A stretch of 64,000 bases of DNA from Flavihumibacter sp. ZG627 (GCF_000814325.1 NZ_JPHF01000006.1:1-64000), one strand, 5' to 3'; counted from the first letter of the stretch, positions 50,542-60,637 are shown. Notes: generated from the letters alone by a model not told the origin. Program-made: numbers and translations.

Positions 50542-51596
50542 ATATTTTGATTGTCGGATGGCGAAATCGGTAACATATCTTGTCCGGCCCTTAGTTTACG
50601 CTTGCCAGCATTTATGGCTGGTAATAATAATAAGGAAAGGCCTCCGGATAAGAGTATGAGGAAAGTTTGAGCAAGCCAAAGCAACCAGCCAAATGCTTTA
50701 CCAATATTTTCCCCTAATCCATAAAGTACCATGGTTTCCTGCACCAGAATAGGATAAGCGCCAATACCTCCCTGTGTAACGATCATGCCTACACTACCCA
50801 GAGACAATACTGAGAAGGAGGGGAGCCAACCATATACACTGGTTGGGTCCATCGCATAAAAGCCGATGCGGATACTTGCCAGGTACAGAAACCAAATAAG
50901 AAAAGTATGGAAGAAAAATCCAGCTTTATTTTTAACATATCGCACACTGGTAACGCCTTCCCATATCCCTTTGACAACAACCCTGATTTTTTTAATAAAC
51001 CCGATATGAGAATATTTCCAGAGAGCATACCAAAAACCGGTTCCAATAATTAGTAATATGGATAGAATCATCAGGATGCGGGTATAGTTTATTTCGCCAG
51101 TACCTCCGGTGAGAAGGTCATTAACCATATCGCCGGCAAAATTTCCAATCACATCTATCTGCGAAAAAATAGTGATAAAAAAAACTATTACAAGGCAGAT
51201 AAGATCGAAGGCCCTTTCTGCAACAATGGTTCCAATGAGTTTATCAGCAGGTACCTTTTCATAGCGTGCAAGTATTGTACATTTAAGTACTTCACCAAGC
51301 CGAGGAACGGCCAGGTTTGCTAGGTATCCCACAAGTACTGCAAAATAGGTATTAAGGTTTGAGGGTTTATACCCCATGGGTTCCATCAATATCTTCCAGC
51401 GGATGGCCCTGCTGTAATGACTTAGCAATAAGGCGAGTGAAACTGGAACTAGTAGCCAGTAATTAGTCTCCGCAAGGGCTGTCTTAATTTCATTCCAATC
51501 GGCCGGACTTATCTTACCAATGCTCCACCAAACCAGAAAGATCCCCAGCCCAAGGAATATTGCATATTGAAGAAGGCTGCTGATCTTTTTATTCAT
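50538..51596 (-). CDS. UPF0104 / lysylphosphatidylglycerol synthase-like membrane protein
   Basis: The 352-residue protein has about eight transmembrane segments and matches the flippase-like (lysylphosphatidylglycerol synthase N-terminal) family, with LLSHYSRAIRWKILMEPMGY and LAVPRLGEVLKCTILARYE. The C-terminal aminoacyl transferase domain of MprF is missing. Members are suggested to move lipids or lipid-linked compounds across the inner membrane. Being coupled to rfaE2 fits an envelope role. Confidence 0.86.
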   Translation of the reverse strand: MNKKISSLLQYAIFLGLGIFLVWWSIGKISPADWNEIKTALAETNYWLLVPVSLALLLSHYSRAIRWKILMEPMGYKPSNLNTYFAVLVGYLANLAVPRLGEVLKCTILARYEKVPADKLIGTIVAERAFDLICLVIVFFITIFSQIDVIGNFAGDMVNDLLTGGTGEINYTRILMILSILLIIGTGFWYALWKYSHIGFIKKIRVVVKGIWEGVTSVRYVKNKAGFFFHTFLIWFLYLASIRIGFYAMDPTSVYGWLPSFSVLSLGSVGMIVTQGGIGAYPILVQETMVLYGLGENIGKAFGWLLWLAQTFLILLSGGLSLLLLPAINAGKRKLRAGQDMLPISPSDNQNI

Positions 51597-51644
51597 ATGA
51601 AAGATTTGGTCCTATAAAGATAACAGCAAGGTATTACCCCGCCA

Positions 51645-51989
51645 TTATAATAAGTTCCCCTCTTTTGGAAATACTATCCAAGGTTGGAAGGCTTTGGCTT
51701 TCTCAAAATCCATGCGGGCATACGAAATAATGATAACAATATCGCCAACTGAACCCTGCCTTGCAGCCGGTCCATTCAGGCAACAAACCCCTGAACCCCT
51801 TTTGCCCTTTATTAGATAGGTCTCAATCCTCGAACCTGTATTTACATTCACAACCTGTATCTTTTCATGTTCAATCATATTTGCTGCTTCCATAATGTCT
51901 TCATCAAGAGTAAGGCTTCCCACATAATGCAGGTTCGCTTCTGTTATGGTACAGCGATGAACTTTCGATTTTAAAACTTCAATATCCAT
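51645..51989 (-). CDS. panD: Aspartate 1-decarboxylase
   Basis: The 114-residue pyruvoyl enzyme makes beta-alanine from aspartate. The self-cleavage site is Gly24-Ser25 in HYVGSLTLD, giving the pyruvoyl group at Ser25. [14 protein letters not shown] and the C-terminal [16 protein letters not shown] match the family. It is 55 bp downstream of panC on the same strand, so the two supply the two halves of the pantothenate pathway together. Confidence 0.95.
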   Translation of the reverse strand: MDIEVLKSKVHRCTITEANLHYVGSLTLDEDIMEAANMIEHEKIQVVNVNTGSRIETYLIKGKRGSGVCCLNGPAARQGSVGDIVIIISYARMDFEKAKAFQPWIVFPKEGNLL

Positions 51990-52044
51990 TTAAGAGGAGT
52001 TGATTTATTTACGCTCCGCAAGTTAATATTTTCCCGGAATGAAT

Positions 52045-52890
52045 TTAAGGGATTAACATATTATCGATCAGCCTCACGTTGTTGAGAAATGCTGCAACAA
52101 GCGCAACAAGTGGTCTTTTGCCATCCCACTCTTCCAATACTTCCAGATTGTCGGCCGCGGCGATCGCCACATAATCAACTTTGAAACCATTATTGTTAAG
52201 TGAATCAGTTGCGGCCATTGAAATAGGAAGGAGAGGGCCTGCATTTACTGTCTTCTTTATTCTTCCCAACACTTCGGCTATATGCACAGCCTTCTTTCTT
52301 TCCAGTTCATTCAACCGCATATTACGGCTACTCATGGCAAGTCCATCGGCCTCACGCAATGTTTCACATGTATGAAGCCTGGTTTTACTAGCTATTATCT
52401 GAAGAAGTTTCTTGACTACCATGCATTGCTGAAAATCTTTCTGACCCATAAAAAGATCATCTGCAGGTATAATTTCAAGCAGGCGATTCATCACCTGGCA
52501 CACGCCCTGGAAATGACCAGGACGGTATTTGCCTTCAAAAATGGTCTCCAGGTATCCAAGGTCGTAGTTTGGTAGCTGATCAATGCCATCGGAGTATATA
52601 TCTGTCACTTCGGGGAGAAAAAGATAGTCCATCCCGGCTTTTTCCAGGATCTCAATGTCTTTTTCTAAGGTTATGGGGTATTTTTCAAAGTCTTTTGGAT
52701 CATTGAACTGGGTAGGGTTAACAAATATGCTGCAAACTGTAATATCATTATAATGTTTTGCAGCGGCCATCAAGGAAAGATGGCCGTCATGAAGGGCTCC
52801 CATCGTGGGAACAAAACCGATTGTCCGTTTCTGCAGTGCTAATGCTCTCAGTTCCTTAAATATGGCGGTCGCCCTTTTGATCAGGATCAT
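52045..52890 (-). CDS. panC: Pantothenate synthetase (pantoate-beta-alanine ligase)
   Basis: The 281-residue enzyme joins pantoate and beta-alanine using ATP. The HxGH nucleotide motif is seen in FVPTMGALHDGHLSLM, followed by FVNPTQFNDPKDFEKYP, DLFMGQKDFQQCMVVK and ADGLAMSSRNMRL. It starts a minus-strand pair with panD. It diverges from the glycogen-synthase-like gene, an order I recall from several Bacteroidota. Confidence 0.96.
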   Translation of the reverse strand: MILIKRATAIFKELRALALQKRTIGFVPTMGALHDGHLSLMAAAKHYNDITVCSIFVNPTQFNDPKDFEKYPITLEKDIEILEKAGMDYLFLPEVTDIYSDGIDQLPNYDLGYLETIFEGKYRPGHFQGVCQVMNRLLEIIPADDLFMGQKDFQQCMVVKKLLQIIASKTRLHTCETLREADGLAMSSRNMRLNELERKKAVHIAEVLGRIKKTVNAGPLLPISMAATDSLNNNGFKVDYVAIAAADNLEVLEEWDGKRPLVALVAAFLNNVRLIDNMLIP

Positions 52891-52949
52891 AAATGAAGGT
52901 TTTTAACATCTGGGGTTGCCCTAATTCCGGTTTTTCAGCTAAAAAAATA

Positions 52950-52957
52950 TACCTTTG
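52950..52957 (+). promoter_or_regulatory. Bacteroidota-type -7 box of the glycogen-synthase-like gene
   Basis: TACCTTTG fits TAnnTTTG exactly and lies 53 bases upstream of the ATG at 53011, with an AT-rich stretch before it. Confidence 0.55.
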
Positions 52958-53010
52958 CAAACTATTTGACTGAAAAATCAGTGCTGTTTTCACCAATCGT
53001 AACCGATCAA

Positions 53011-53823
53011 ATGTCAACAAAGAAAAGAATTTTATTCATTGCCAACGAAATGTCGCCTTACCTGGAGCTGACAGAGTTTTCTGAGATCGTGAACAGGCTG
53101 GCCATCAAATCCAATGACAATGGTTTTGAAGTGCGTTGCATTATGCCCCGGTTCGGTACCATAAATGAACGCCGTCACCGTTTGCATGAAGTGGTGCGAT
53201 TATCTGGTATCAATGTATCCGTAGATAATGATGACTTCCCTCTGCAGATAAAGGTGGCATCACTTCCAAACGCCCGTCTCCAGGTTTATTTCCTGGATAA
53301 TGAAGACCTTTTCAAACGAAAATTTGTTTTCCATGATGAAAAGGAGGCCTGGTATGATGATAATAGTTTGCGGACAATTTTTTTCTGTAAGGGTGCGCTT
53401 GAGACCGTTAAGAAATTCGGATGGCCTCCGGATATCATTCATTGCAGTGGGTGGATGAGCAGCCTTATTCCACTTTTCCTGAAAACCGCTTACAAAAAGG
53501 AGCCGGTTTTTGGTCACAGTAAAACCGTTTTCACAATAGGCCAGAATACCTTTAAGGAAAAGCTGGGTCCTGAATTTCTCAAGGCTGCGGCTATCCATGC
53601 CAATGTTAAGGAGAAAGACCTTGAACCATTCAAAGAAGGTACTAATGCTGCTTTGTTTCGTGGTGGTGCTACCTATGCTGATGCAATCAGTTTCGGTGCA
53701 GAAAAAGTTGACAAGAAACTTGCGGATGAATTTTCAAAAGTGAAAGGCAAGAAGATTCTCGCATACAATGCTGAGTCTGATTTAACAGACTATTTACAAC
53801 TGTATACCGACCTTGCCAAGTAG
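53011..53823 (+). CDS. Glycogen/starch synthase-like protein, GT5 N-terminal domain only
   Basis: The 270-residue protein matches only the N-terminal half of GlgA-type synthases: RILFIANEMSPYLELTEFSE, PDIIHCSGWMSSLIPLFLKT and TVFTIGQNTF. The C-terminal GT1-like half, which carries key nucleotide-sugar contacts, is absent, and the gene ends in a normal stop. Such short forms next to panC/panD are common in Bacteroidota. A full synthase activity is doubtful from sequence; a regulatory or different glycosyl role is possible. The ATG at 53011 is used rather than an upstream in-frame TTG. Confidence 0.82.
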   Translation: MSTKKRILFIANEMSPYLELTEFSEIVNRLAIKSNDNGFEVRCIMPRFGTINERRHRLHEVVRLSGINVSVDNDDFPLQIKVASLPNARLQVYFLDNEDLFKRKFVFHDEKEAWYDDNSLRTIFFCKGALETVKKFGWPPDIIHCSGWMSSLIPLFLKTAYKKEPVFGHSKTVFTIGQNTFKEKLGPEFLKAAAIHANVKEKDLEPFKEGTNAALFRGGATYADAISFGAEKVDKKLADEFSKVKGKKILAYNAESDLTDYLQLYTDLAK

Positions 53824-53868
53824 TGTTTTTTGGCCATCCAAAATTTTAGACTAATTAACCGGTTTTTT

Positions 53869-55284
53869 GTGAAGAAACTCCTGTACAGCCTTTCCTTATT
53901 AATTGCTATCGTTTTTTATATTTCTTCATGCACCAAAATCAGAACTACTGATCTGGGTGGAGATCTTATTCCCGCAGTGGACAATGTAAACGTATTTGAT
54001 ACCACGCTCGAAGTCATTACTGAACTTTATCAACTACCCGACAGCACCCGAGTAACCAGAACATCGGATCATGCACTAGGAATTCTAAACGACCCTGCCT
54101 TTGGTAAAACTACCGGTGAGATGTATTTCAAATTGCAACCGCAGTTATTTGGTAGTTATCCATTCGGTAAATCGCGTGATAGTCTTATTGGTCTCGACTC
54201 GGTCGTGCTTTCATTAAAGTACAAATCATTGTATGGTGACAGCAATTCGATACAATCGATCCGTGTTTTTGAAATAGATCAGTCTGCAGCATTCAAGGAC
54301 TCATTGCAGGGCTATATCATTAATTCAGCCCCCTTTCTAACGGCTGACCTATTGGCCTCTAAGGAGAATCTTTTATTCAATACACTAAACGATAGTTTAA
54401 CGTATATAAGAATAAAAGACACTATAACTACAAGCAGTGAATTAAGGATAAAGCTTCCCAATGACTTCGGGATGCGGCTTATGAGTTATGATACCACTAC
54501 TTACAAAACCGATTCGGCTTTCAATACAAAATTCAAAGGATTTGCGGTAAAGGCAGATGAAGGATCTTCCATCAAAAGAGCCCTGGCTTATTTCAATCTG
54601 GCGGATGGCAATACAAGGCTCAGCTTCTATTACCGTACAACAAAGAATGCGCTAGCTGATACTGCTGTTACTGATTTCATCCTTAGAGGATCAGGAAATG
54701 CTAATCTGGTTCAGCGTGATCCTACCGGAACAGAATATGGAAATGCATTGGTCAATGGTACCGGTAACCAGGAAAAGTTATTCCTGCAGACTTCACCCGG
54801 ATCCTATGCCCTCGTCAAGATACCCGGACTGAATGCCCTCTCAAACAGGCTGATATTTAAGGCAACCCTCATTACTGAAAAACTTGAGAGTCCTGAAGAT
54901 AATTTCTTTAAAGTACCCAATCTCCTTTTCCTGGATGCAGTTGATAGTGCTAATAATAAATTCCTAACTGTACCTAACTCATTTGAGCCCCAGGATAATT
55001 CAGCCTTTGGATATAATCCGGCCCTTTTTGGAGGATTCCTTACCAACAATCGATATGAGTTTGATCTCAGCCGATATGTTCAGGGTATAGTTACCAGAAA
55101 GGAAAAATCTTATGCCCTCAGGATGTATGCACCCTATATAACCCGGCCAACACTTGCCGGTACCGCTGATATCACCCGTTTTATTGCCTTGAATGGCCCT
55201 ATTGCCGCGGGAAGAGTAGTGGTTAGCGGCGGTGCTCATCAAGCGAAGAAAATGCGACTCTATATTGTTTACTCCAAATTATAA
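53869..55284 (+). CDS. DUF4270 lipoprotein
   Basis: The product (471 residues from GTG at 53869; a TTG at 53830 would add 13) has a lipoprotein signal with lipobox FYISSC, then a DUF4270 domain to the end ([40 protein letters not shown], and the C-terminal [19 protein letters not shown]). The family is Bacteroidota-specific, cell-surface located and functionally unassigned. It follows the glycogen-synthase-like gene closely, a conserved pair. Confidence 0.83.
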   Translation: MKKLLYSLSLLIAIVFYISSCTKIRTTDLGGDLIPAVDNVNVFDTTLEVITELYQLPDSTRVTRTSDHALGILNDPAFGKTTGEMYFKLQPQLFGSYPFGKSRDSLIGLDSVVLSLKYKSLYGDSNSIQSIRVFEIDQSAAFKDSLQGYIINSAPFLTADLLASKENLLFNTLNDSLTYIRIKDTITTSSELRIKLPNDFGMRLMSYDTTTYKTDSAFNTKFKGFAVKADEGSSIKRALAYFNLADGNTRLSFYYRTTKNALADTAVTDFILRGSGNANLVQRDPTGTEYGNALVNGTGNQEKLFLQTSPGSYALVKIPGLNALSNRLIFKATLITEKLESPEDNFFKVPNLLFLDAVDSANNKFLTVPNSFEPQDNSAFGYNPALFGGFLTNNRYEFDLSRYVQGIVTRKEKSYALRMYAPYITRPTLAGTADITRFIALNGPIAAGRVVVSGGAHQAKKMRLYIVYSKL

Positions 55285-55294
55285 GCTGCTGGCT

Positions 55295-55302
55295 TATATT
55301 TG
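55295..55302 (+). promoter_or_regulatory. Bacteroidota-type -7 box of metK
   Basis: TATATTTG fits TAnnTTTG, begins 10 bp after the DUF4270 stop and ends 25 bases before the metK ATG. The short distance leaves no room for a SAM riboswitch. Confidence 0.55.
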
Positions 55303-55327
55303 CCCCGAATTTTTAAATCTATCATTA

Positions 55328-56581
55328 ATGCCTTACTTGTTTACATCAGAAAGTGTTTCTGAAGGACATCCCGATAAAGTGGCTGACCAAATTTCCGATG
55401 CACTTATAGATAACTTCCTAGCATTTGACCCCCAATCAAAAGTTGCCTGTGAAACTTTGGTAACTACCGGACAAGTAGTATTGGCTGGTGAGGTTAAATC
55501 AAAAGCTTACCTCGATGTGCAGGAAATTGCCCGCGGTGTAATCCGCAAGATCGGATACACGAAAAGTGAATATATGTTCGAGGCAAATTCATGCGGTGTA
55601 TTCTCTGCCATTCATGAACAGAGCTCAGATATCAACCAGGGCGTTGACAGAAAAAAGAAGGAAGAGCAGGGTGCCGGCGACCAGGGTATGATGTTCGGGT
55701 ATGCCACCAATGAGACCGAAGATTATATGCCCCTCGCACTTGACCTTGCACACAAACTATTGCAGGAACTTGCTGCCCTGAGAAAGGAAAATAAGCATAT
55801 TAAATATCTCCGTCCTGATGCGAAAAGCCAGGTTACACTTGAGTATGACGATAATAACAACCCTGTAAGAATAGATGCTATTGTCATTTCTACTCAGCAC
55901 GATGATTTTGATTCAGAGGCGAAGATGCTGGCAAAGATCAAAAAGGATATTATTGAAATCCTGATTCCAAGGATCAAGACCAAATATAAAAAGTACGCGA
56001 AGTTGTTCAATGATAAGATCAAGTATCATATTAACCCTACCGGCAAATTTGTTATTGGAGGTCCACATGGAGATACGGGACTGACCGGTCGTAAAATAAT
56101 TGTAGATACATATGGGGGCAAAGGTGCTCATGGGGGTGGTGCATTTAGTGGAAAAGATCCCTCCAAGGTAGATCGCTCTGCAGCTTACGCAACACGACAT
56201 ATTGCGAAAAATCTGGTTGCAGCTGGTGTTTGTGATGAAGTACTGGTTCAAGTCTCTTATGCAATTGGAGTGGCACAACCAATGGGTATTTATGTGAATA
56301 CTTATGGCACTGCAAAAGTAGATATGACTGATGGGGAAATAGCACGCAAAGTTGAAGGTCTGTTTGATATGCGGCCTTATTTCATTGAGCAACGCCTCAA
56401 ACTTCGCACACCTATTTACAGTGAAACTGCTGCCTACGGACATATGGGAAGAAAGCCTGAACTAGTAACTAAGACCTTCCGCTCTCCTGATGGAAAGGAA
56501 ATTACAAAAAAGGTAGAACTATTTACATGGGAGAAACTGGATTATGTTCCTAAGGTTAAAAAGGCCTTTGGATTGAAATAA
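55328..56581 (+). CDS. metK: S-adenosylmethionine synthetase
   Basis: The 417-residue enzyme makes S-adenosylmethionine from methionine and ATP. The start is the ATG at 55328 ([20 protein letters not shown]); the longer open frame runs back into the DUF4270 gene. Motifs are [26 protein letters not shown] and [20 protein letters not shown]. Length is normal. It supplies SAM for the methyltransferase encoded next (rlmB) and for the radical SAM enzymes in the window. Confidence 0.96.
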   Translation: MPYLFTSESVSEGHPDKVADQISDALIDNFLAFDPQSKVACETLVTTGQVVLAGEVKSKAYLDVQEIARGVIRKIGYTKSEYMFEANSCGVFSAIHEQSSDINQGVDRKKKEEQGAGDQGMMFGYATNETEDYMPLALDLAHKLLQELAALRKENKHIKYLRPDAKSQVTLEYDDNNNPVRIDAIVISTQHDDFDSEAKMLAKIKKDIIEILIPRIKTKYKKYAKLFNDKIKYHINPTGKFVIGGPHGDTGLTGRKIIVDTYGGKGAHGGGAFSGKDPSKVDRSAAYATRHIAKNLVAAGVCDEVLVQVSYAIGVAQPMGIYVNTYGTAKVDMTDGEIARKVEGLFDMRPYFIEQRLKLRTPIYSETAAYGHMGRKPELVTKTFRSPDGKEITKKVELFTWEKLDYVPKVKKAFGLK

Positions 56582-56584
56582 GTA

Positions 56585-56609
56585 AAAAGCTGCCCTCGGG
56601 GCAGCTTTT
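56585..56609 (+). terminator. Rho-independent terminator after metK
   Basis: An 11-bp stem (AAAAGCTGCCC at 56585-56595 with 56599-56609) and a 3-base loop TCG end in TTTT. It lies 3 bp after the stop codon of metK. Confidence 0.85.
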
Positions 56610-56619
56610 ACAATTCTTA

Positions 56620-56627
56620 TATTTTTG
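56620..56627 (+). promoter_or_regulatory. -7 box very close to the rlmB start
   Basis: TATTTTTG fits TAnnTTTG and ends 4 bases before the rlmB ATG at 56632. It follows the metK terminator directly. The transcript would be leaderless. Confidence 0.5.
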
Positions 56628-56631
56628 CACA

Positions 56632-57399
56632 ATGAGAACCTTCCGACAACAGCAACACAGACCTAAAAAAAATACCCTTATCATTGGACGTGATAAGGTG
56701 ATTGCTGCCATGAAGGAAGGAAAGCAACTGGAGCGTATTTACCTCTCACAAACTATTCATGGTCCTGAGATCGAAGAAGTGAGGGCACTTGCTGCTGAAA
56801 ATCAGGTTCCGGTCAATAAAGTTCCGGTTGAAAAACTAAATGGATTTAATATAAGTAACCATGGTGGTTGCGTAGGAGTAATTGCCAAAGTACAATACCA
56901 GGACCTTCAGGATACCCTTTCTTTCATCATTGAAAGCGGAGATATACCCTTGTTGTTGATGCTTGATGGAATTACCGATGTGCGGAATATTGGTGCTATA
57001 GCTCGCACAGCTTACTGTTGCGGCGTTCATGCAATCATCATCCCCGACAAAGGAATTGGCGCCCTTAATGAAGACGCCATCCTGACTTCTGCCGGTGCTC
57101 TTGAACAGATCGCCGTCTGCCGTGTGAACAGCCTGATGAAGGCAGTTGATACACTGCACCTGAATGGAATAAAAGTTTTTGCCAGCGAAATGACAGCAGA
57201 AACCAGCATATACAATTGTGATTTCAGGGAGCCTGCGGCCATCATCATGGGTGGTGAAGAAAAAGGAATCTATCCCGCACTCATGAAAACCTCTGATATT
57301 AGTTTTCGTATACCTATGACAGGTAATTTTGAATCGCTGAATGTTTCTGTTGCTACAGGAATGATCCTTTATGAGATCATGAAACAACGATCCTTATAA
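56632..57399 (+). CDS. rlmB: 23S rRNA (guanosine-2'-O-)-methyltransferase, TrmH/SpoU family (RlmB-like)
   Basis: The 255-residue protein has an N-terminal substrate-binding domain (IIGRDKVIAAMKEGKQLERI) and a SpoU/TrmH knotted fold. The methyltransferase motifs are DGITDVRNIGAIARTA, IIMGGEEKGIYPAL and PMTGNFESLNVSVATGM. RlmB methylates G2251 of 23S rRNA. The specificity call rests on overall similarity. The 3' end overlaps the TonB-dependent receptor gene by 6 bp. Confidence 0.88.
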   Translation: MRTFRQQQHRPKKNTLIIGRDKVIAAMKEGKQLERIYLSQTIHGPEIEEVRALAAENQVPVNKVPVEKLNGFNISNHGGCVGVIAKVQYQDLQDTLSFIIESGDIPLLLMLDGITDVRNIGAIARTAYCCGVHAIIIPDKGIGALNEDAILTSAGALEQIAVCRVNSLMKAVDTLHLNGIKVFASEMTAETSIYNCDFREPAAIIMGGEEKGIYPALMKTSDISFRIPMTGNFESLNVSVATGMILYEIMKQRSL

Positions 57400-60066
57400 T
57401 ATTCCAAATCCAAGGCTGATATAATAGACCGCACCAATTGCTGGATTACCAAAACCACTCCGGTAGTAATGATTGGTAATATTAGTGCCTCCCAGTTTGA
57501 TCAATGACTTAAGTGCCGGGAACTTATAGGAGATCTGCGCATCAATAGTACTGAAAGCATTTACAGGTCCACTAGCCATTTCACCCTCCCAGAAGAAAGC
57601 GTCCTGCCAGTGAAGGGTTAAACCAAATCCGATTTTTTTGGCTTTGCCAACTCCCGTATTAATATAGCCTGCATTGAGCCGGTAATTTGGCGTATTGAAA
57701 TAGGGAATAAAACCTTCTGCAACATCCCCAATTTCGTCTGAGTAAGCATTCAAAGACAAACTATTTGCTTCATTGAGTTTGTACTGCATTCCAAGTCCAA
57801 ATCCATAAACTTTTACTTTATCCTGACCATTGGTAACAATGGAATAAGTTAAACCTTTTGATGGCTGATAAAGGGTGGTTCTGCCAAGAAAGTCTTTGTA
57901 TTGTCCCCAGTATGCATAGGCATCGAACATGAATACATCATTCCATAAGGCTTTATAACCAATTTCAAAAGATTGATTACTTTCTGGTTTCAATTCAGTG
58001 AAAACATATGGTTTAGGTTTCGGCACTCCACCTACAAGCTCATGAACAGGATGCTTAGACACTTCCATATAATCCTGTATCCATGGCAGACCACCCAAAA
58101 GAGTATAGCCACCTACATTAAGTCTTATGTATTTTCCTTGCGTTGATGCGAAGCGATATGCAGTCTGGTATGAGAAACGAATATTATTATTCTTTGCCAC
58201 CCTGATTAAAGCAGTGAATCTCGGGGTGAACCTGGGTTTGAAGTCATCGTTCTTATCCCATCTCCCGGAAGCAGAGAGATTAAGCCGTTTGTTCAGCATG
58301 TCTTTAGATATCTGGGCATATGCACCAATTTCCTGGATGGTTATGGGGCCCGCAGTATCAATAAACAAGGTGCCATCGGAGTCAAGAATGTATTTTTTCC
58401 AATTGCCTCCTACAATCACATCCACGAATTTTACCAGATGCGTAAAGTTATATTGCAATTCGGTCATCCATAACTGTGATTTTTCTTTAAATAATCCTCC
58501 AGCTGGTATTGGTGTTTTTCTAATAGCATCAAATGCCTGAACGAATTGTGCGCTTCCAGGTGATGCAAGGTCACGGTCGGCAAAAGCCCTTGCTGCCTGG
58601 TGCGCCTCTCTATCCCCAAGATTATTTGCCCTTGCCTGCAGGTATGCCCCTGTATATTGTGGATACCAGCTTTGCATTGGATTGGCTGGATCATAGCTGG
58701 GTTTAAGCGCTTCATTAAGATACTGGCCAGTAATATTTGCTGTATATGCTTCCCCGGCATCCTCCTGGGTGGTGAAACTTCGGATAAACCAGTTACGGTG
58801 CTTCAATTCAAATTTGTATTGGCTGATCATGATCTCTTTTAAGGCATATCGGTTATTACTTGTATAAACGGTGTTGCCCTTTGACCAGTTTCCCAATACG
58901 ATGGCCTCTAATGCAGGTGTAATACGATAATGGAGCGCACCTGACATGCGTGTGTTTTTAGCTTGTGGATCTATAAGGCTTTTCTCCTCAAACCCTGTAC
59001 GCGAAACCATCACAGCCTCTGGTGGCAGAACACCCCCAGGGTTGAGTGCCGCAAGAAAAGGACGAATATCAACGGAGGTCTCATCACCATAAATATTAAC
59101 GCCATTGTAGTTTGGGTCTGAATTACGGTCACCTGATTTTACCCGTCCCGTAGCACCCACACCTTCATAGTTTGTGCGATCAACAGCAAGCCAGTCTTCT
59201 CCTTTAATGAACTGTCCTCCAATCTTAAAGGCAAACCTATCATTAAATGCTTTGGCAATTCGGAAACTATAATCTGAAATAAGGGAAATCTTTTCACGTT
59301 GTTTTTTATCAACTTGCATCACTCCGCTACGGGCCTGAAAACTTATGCCCTGGTGGGCAAATGGATCCTTGCTGGTGATCAGGATGGTCCCATTCATACC
59401 TCCTGGACCAAAGAGTGCAGATGAAGCGCCGGGCAGGATCTCAACATTGTCAACATCAAGGTCAGTTGGCCCGGTAAAACTTCCCACAAAAAAATTAAGG
59501 GCCGGCGCCTGATTGTCCATGCCATCAACAATTTGGTTTACTCTGGGGCTGCCACTGTAGTTAAATCCACGGGTGCTTATAGTTTTAAACGTTAGACTGG
59601 AGGTCGTGATATCAACGCCCTTCTGAAATGCTGCGATATCATAATAGGAGAAAGCTGGTGATTGAACGATCTGTGCACTGCCATAACGTTCTATGGATAC
59701 CGGTGATTCCAGTATACGTGTAGGCTGCCGGGTAGCTGAAATAATTACCTCATGCCCCATTGAGTGTTGTGGTACCATTTCTATGCGCAGCGGTACAGTA
59801 TCAATAGCCTCAAGTGAGATGCTGTCATATCCGATCGAACTTAGAATAAGGGAAACCGGGAAGCCGGAAACTGGTAATCGGAATTCGCCCCTGTTATTGG
59901 TATAGGTGCCTGTGGTTGTCCCTTTTATCAGTACTGTAACATTGGAAAGAGCCTCATTGCCGTATTGATTGAACACTTTGCCCCTAACATACTGGGTCCA
60001 GCCCTTTAAGGCTGCAGGCAATGTTAAACACAGTGCCAGCAACACTTTTAGTAGATTCTTTTTCAT
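57394..60066 (-). CDS. TonB-dependent receptor with carboxypeptidase-regulatory-like N-terminal domain
   Basis: The 890-residue outer-membrane receptor has a signal peptide (about 1-24), a beta-sandwich domain (about 27-110, VRGKVFNQYGNEALSNVTV), a plug domain (about 115-235, EVIISATRQPTRILESPV, VDNVEILPGASSALFGPGG) and a 22-strand-type barrel to the end. It takes up a ligand with energy from TonB. No SusD-like partner is next to it, so it is not an ordinary SusCD pair. The ligand is unknown; siderophores and vitamins are common for this class. The glycine-rich protein gene lies 31 bp upstream on the same strand. Confidence 0.92.
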   Translation of the reverse strand: MKKNLLKVLLALCLTLPAALKGWTQYVRGKVFNQYGNEALSNVTVLIKGTTTGTYTNNRGEFRLPVSGFPVSLILSSIGYDSISLEAIDTVPLRIEMVPQHSMGHEVIISATRQPTRILESPVSIERYGSAQIVQSPAFSYYDIAAFQKGVDITTSSLTFKTISTRGFNYSGSPRVNQIVDGMDNQAPALNFFVGSFTGPTDLDVDNVEILPGASSALFGPGGMNGTILITSKDPFAHQGISFQARSGVMQVDKKQREKISLISDYSFRIAKAFNDRFAFKIGGQFIKGEDWLAVDRTNYEGVGATGRVKSGDRNSDPNYNGVNIYGDETSVDIRPFLAALNPGGVLPPEAVMVSRTGFEEKSLIDPQAKNTRMSGALHYRITPALEAIVLGNWSKGNTVYTSNNRYALKEIMISQYKFELKHRNWFIRSFTTQEDAGEAYTANITGQYLNEALKPSYDPANPMQSWYPQYTGAYLQARANNLGDREAHQAARAFADRDLASPGSAQFVQAFDAIRKTPIPAGGLFKEKSQLWMTELQYNFTHLVKFVDVIVGGNWKKYILDSDGTLFIDTAGPITIQEIGAYAQISKDMLNKRLNLSASGRWDKNDDFKPRFTPRFTALIRVAKNNNIRFSYQTAYRFASTQGKYIRLNVGGYTLLGGLPWIQDYMEVSKHPVHELVGGVPKPKPYVFTELKPESNQSFEIGYKALWNDVFMFDAYAYWGQYKDFLGRTTLYQPSKGLTYSIVTNGQDKVKVYGFGLGMQYKLNEANSLSLNAYSDEIGDVAEGFIPYFNTPNYRLNAGYINTGVGKAKKIGFGLTLHWQDAFFWEGEMASGPVNAFSTIDAQISYKFPALKSLIKLGGTNITNHYYRSGFGNPAIGAVYYISLGFGIL

Positions 60067-60097
60067 AATTTAAGGTTTAATGGTAATAGGTAATGGC

Positions 60098-60637
60098 TCA
60101 TTTTGTCATGGCCAATTCCGCGAGCCGATTATAATTTGAATGGAATTTTTCTTTTTTGCCTTCAATAAGAAAGGTCTTCTTTGTAAGGGTACCAATTAGT
60201 GTTCCTGCTACGGCGCCGAGAACACCATACACAATTGCCCCGCCCGCAGCTTTTTCTTCGGCTGTCATGGCAAAAATCCAATCTTGATCAGGATTATCAT
60301 CCCCAGATGCAAACCCAAATACCGTCCCAAAAATGGCTCCTGCTCCAAGGCCAATAAGGGCCCCTTTGCCTACTCTTCCTTTTCTTTTGAACTTCATGGA
60401 TTGGACCTGTTCCGGACTAAGCACATAATTTTCGCTTAAAGAGGTGGAAAAGGGCTGAATGTAGATGGAATCAGTAGTTACCCGCGAAAGATAACCCTCC
60501 ACGAGCTTGCCATTGGTTTCAATTACGGTCGACTTGTAGATACGTATTTTCCTTGCTCTGGAGGAACTGTCTTGCTTTTGGGCGAATCCGGTAAACATTA
60601 TGAAGATCGCCAGTATGGTTGTTATTGTCATTTTCAT
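60098..60637 (-). CDS. Exported glycine-rich protein of unknown function
   Basis: The 179-residue protein has a signal peptide (about 1-19, ending GFAQ). The N-terminal half has a YKSTVIETNGKLVEGYLSRV segment like those in lipid-bound or response-type Bacteroidota proteins. The second half contains glycine-zipper-like hydrophobic stretches (GALIGLGAGAIFGTVFGFASG and GAIVYGVLGAVAGTLIGTLT). It is probably membrane-associated or oligomeric. It is likely co-transcribed with the TonB-dependent receptor downstream. Confidence 0.72.
   Translation of the reverse strand: MKMTITTILAIFIMFTGFAQKQDSSSRARKIRIYKSTVIETNGKLVEGYLSRVTTDSIYIQPFSTSLSENYVLSPEQVQSMKFKRKGRVGKGALIGLGAGAIFGTVFGFASGDDNPDQDWIFAMTAEEKAAGGAIVYGVLGAVAGTLIGTLTKKTFLIEGKKEKFHSNYNRLAELAMTK

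Noticed and set aside
55295-55327. SAM riboswitch before metK
   Set aside because: Only 25 bases separate the -7 box from the ATG, which is too short for a known SAM aptamer.
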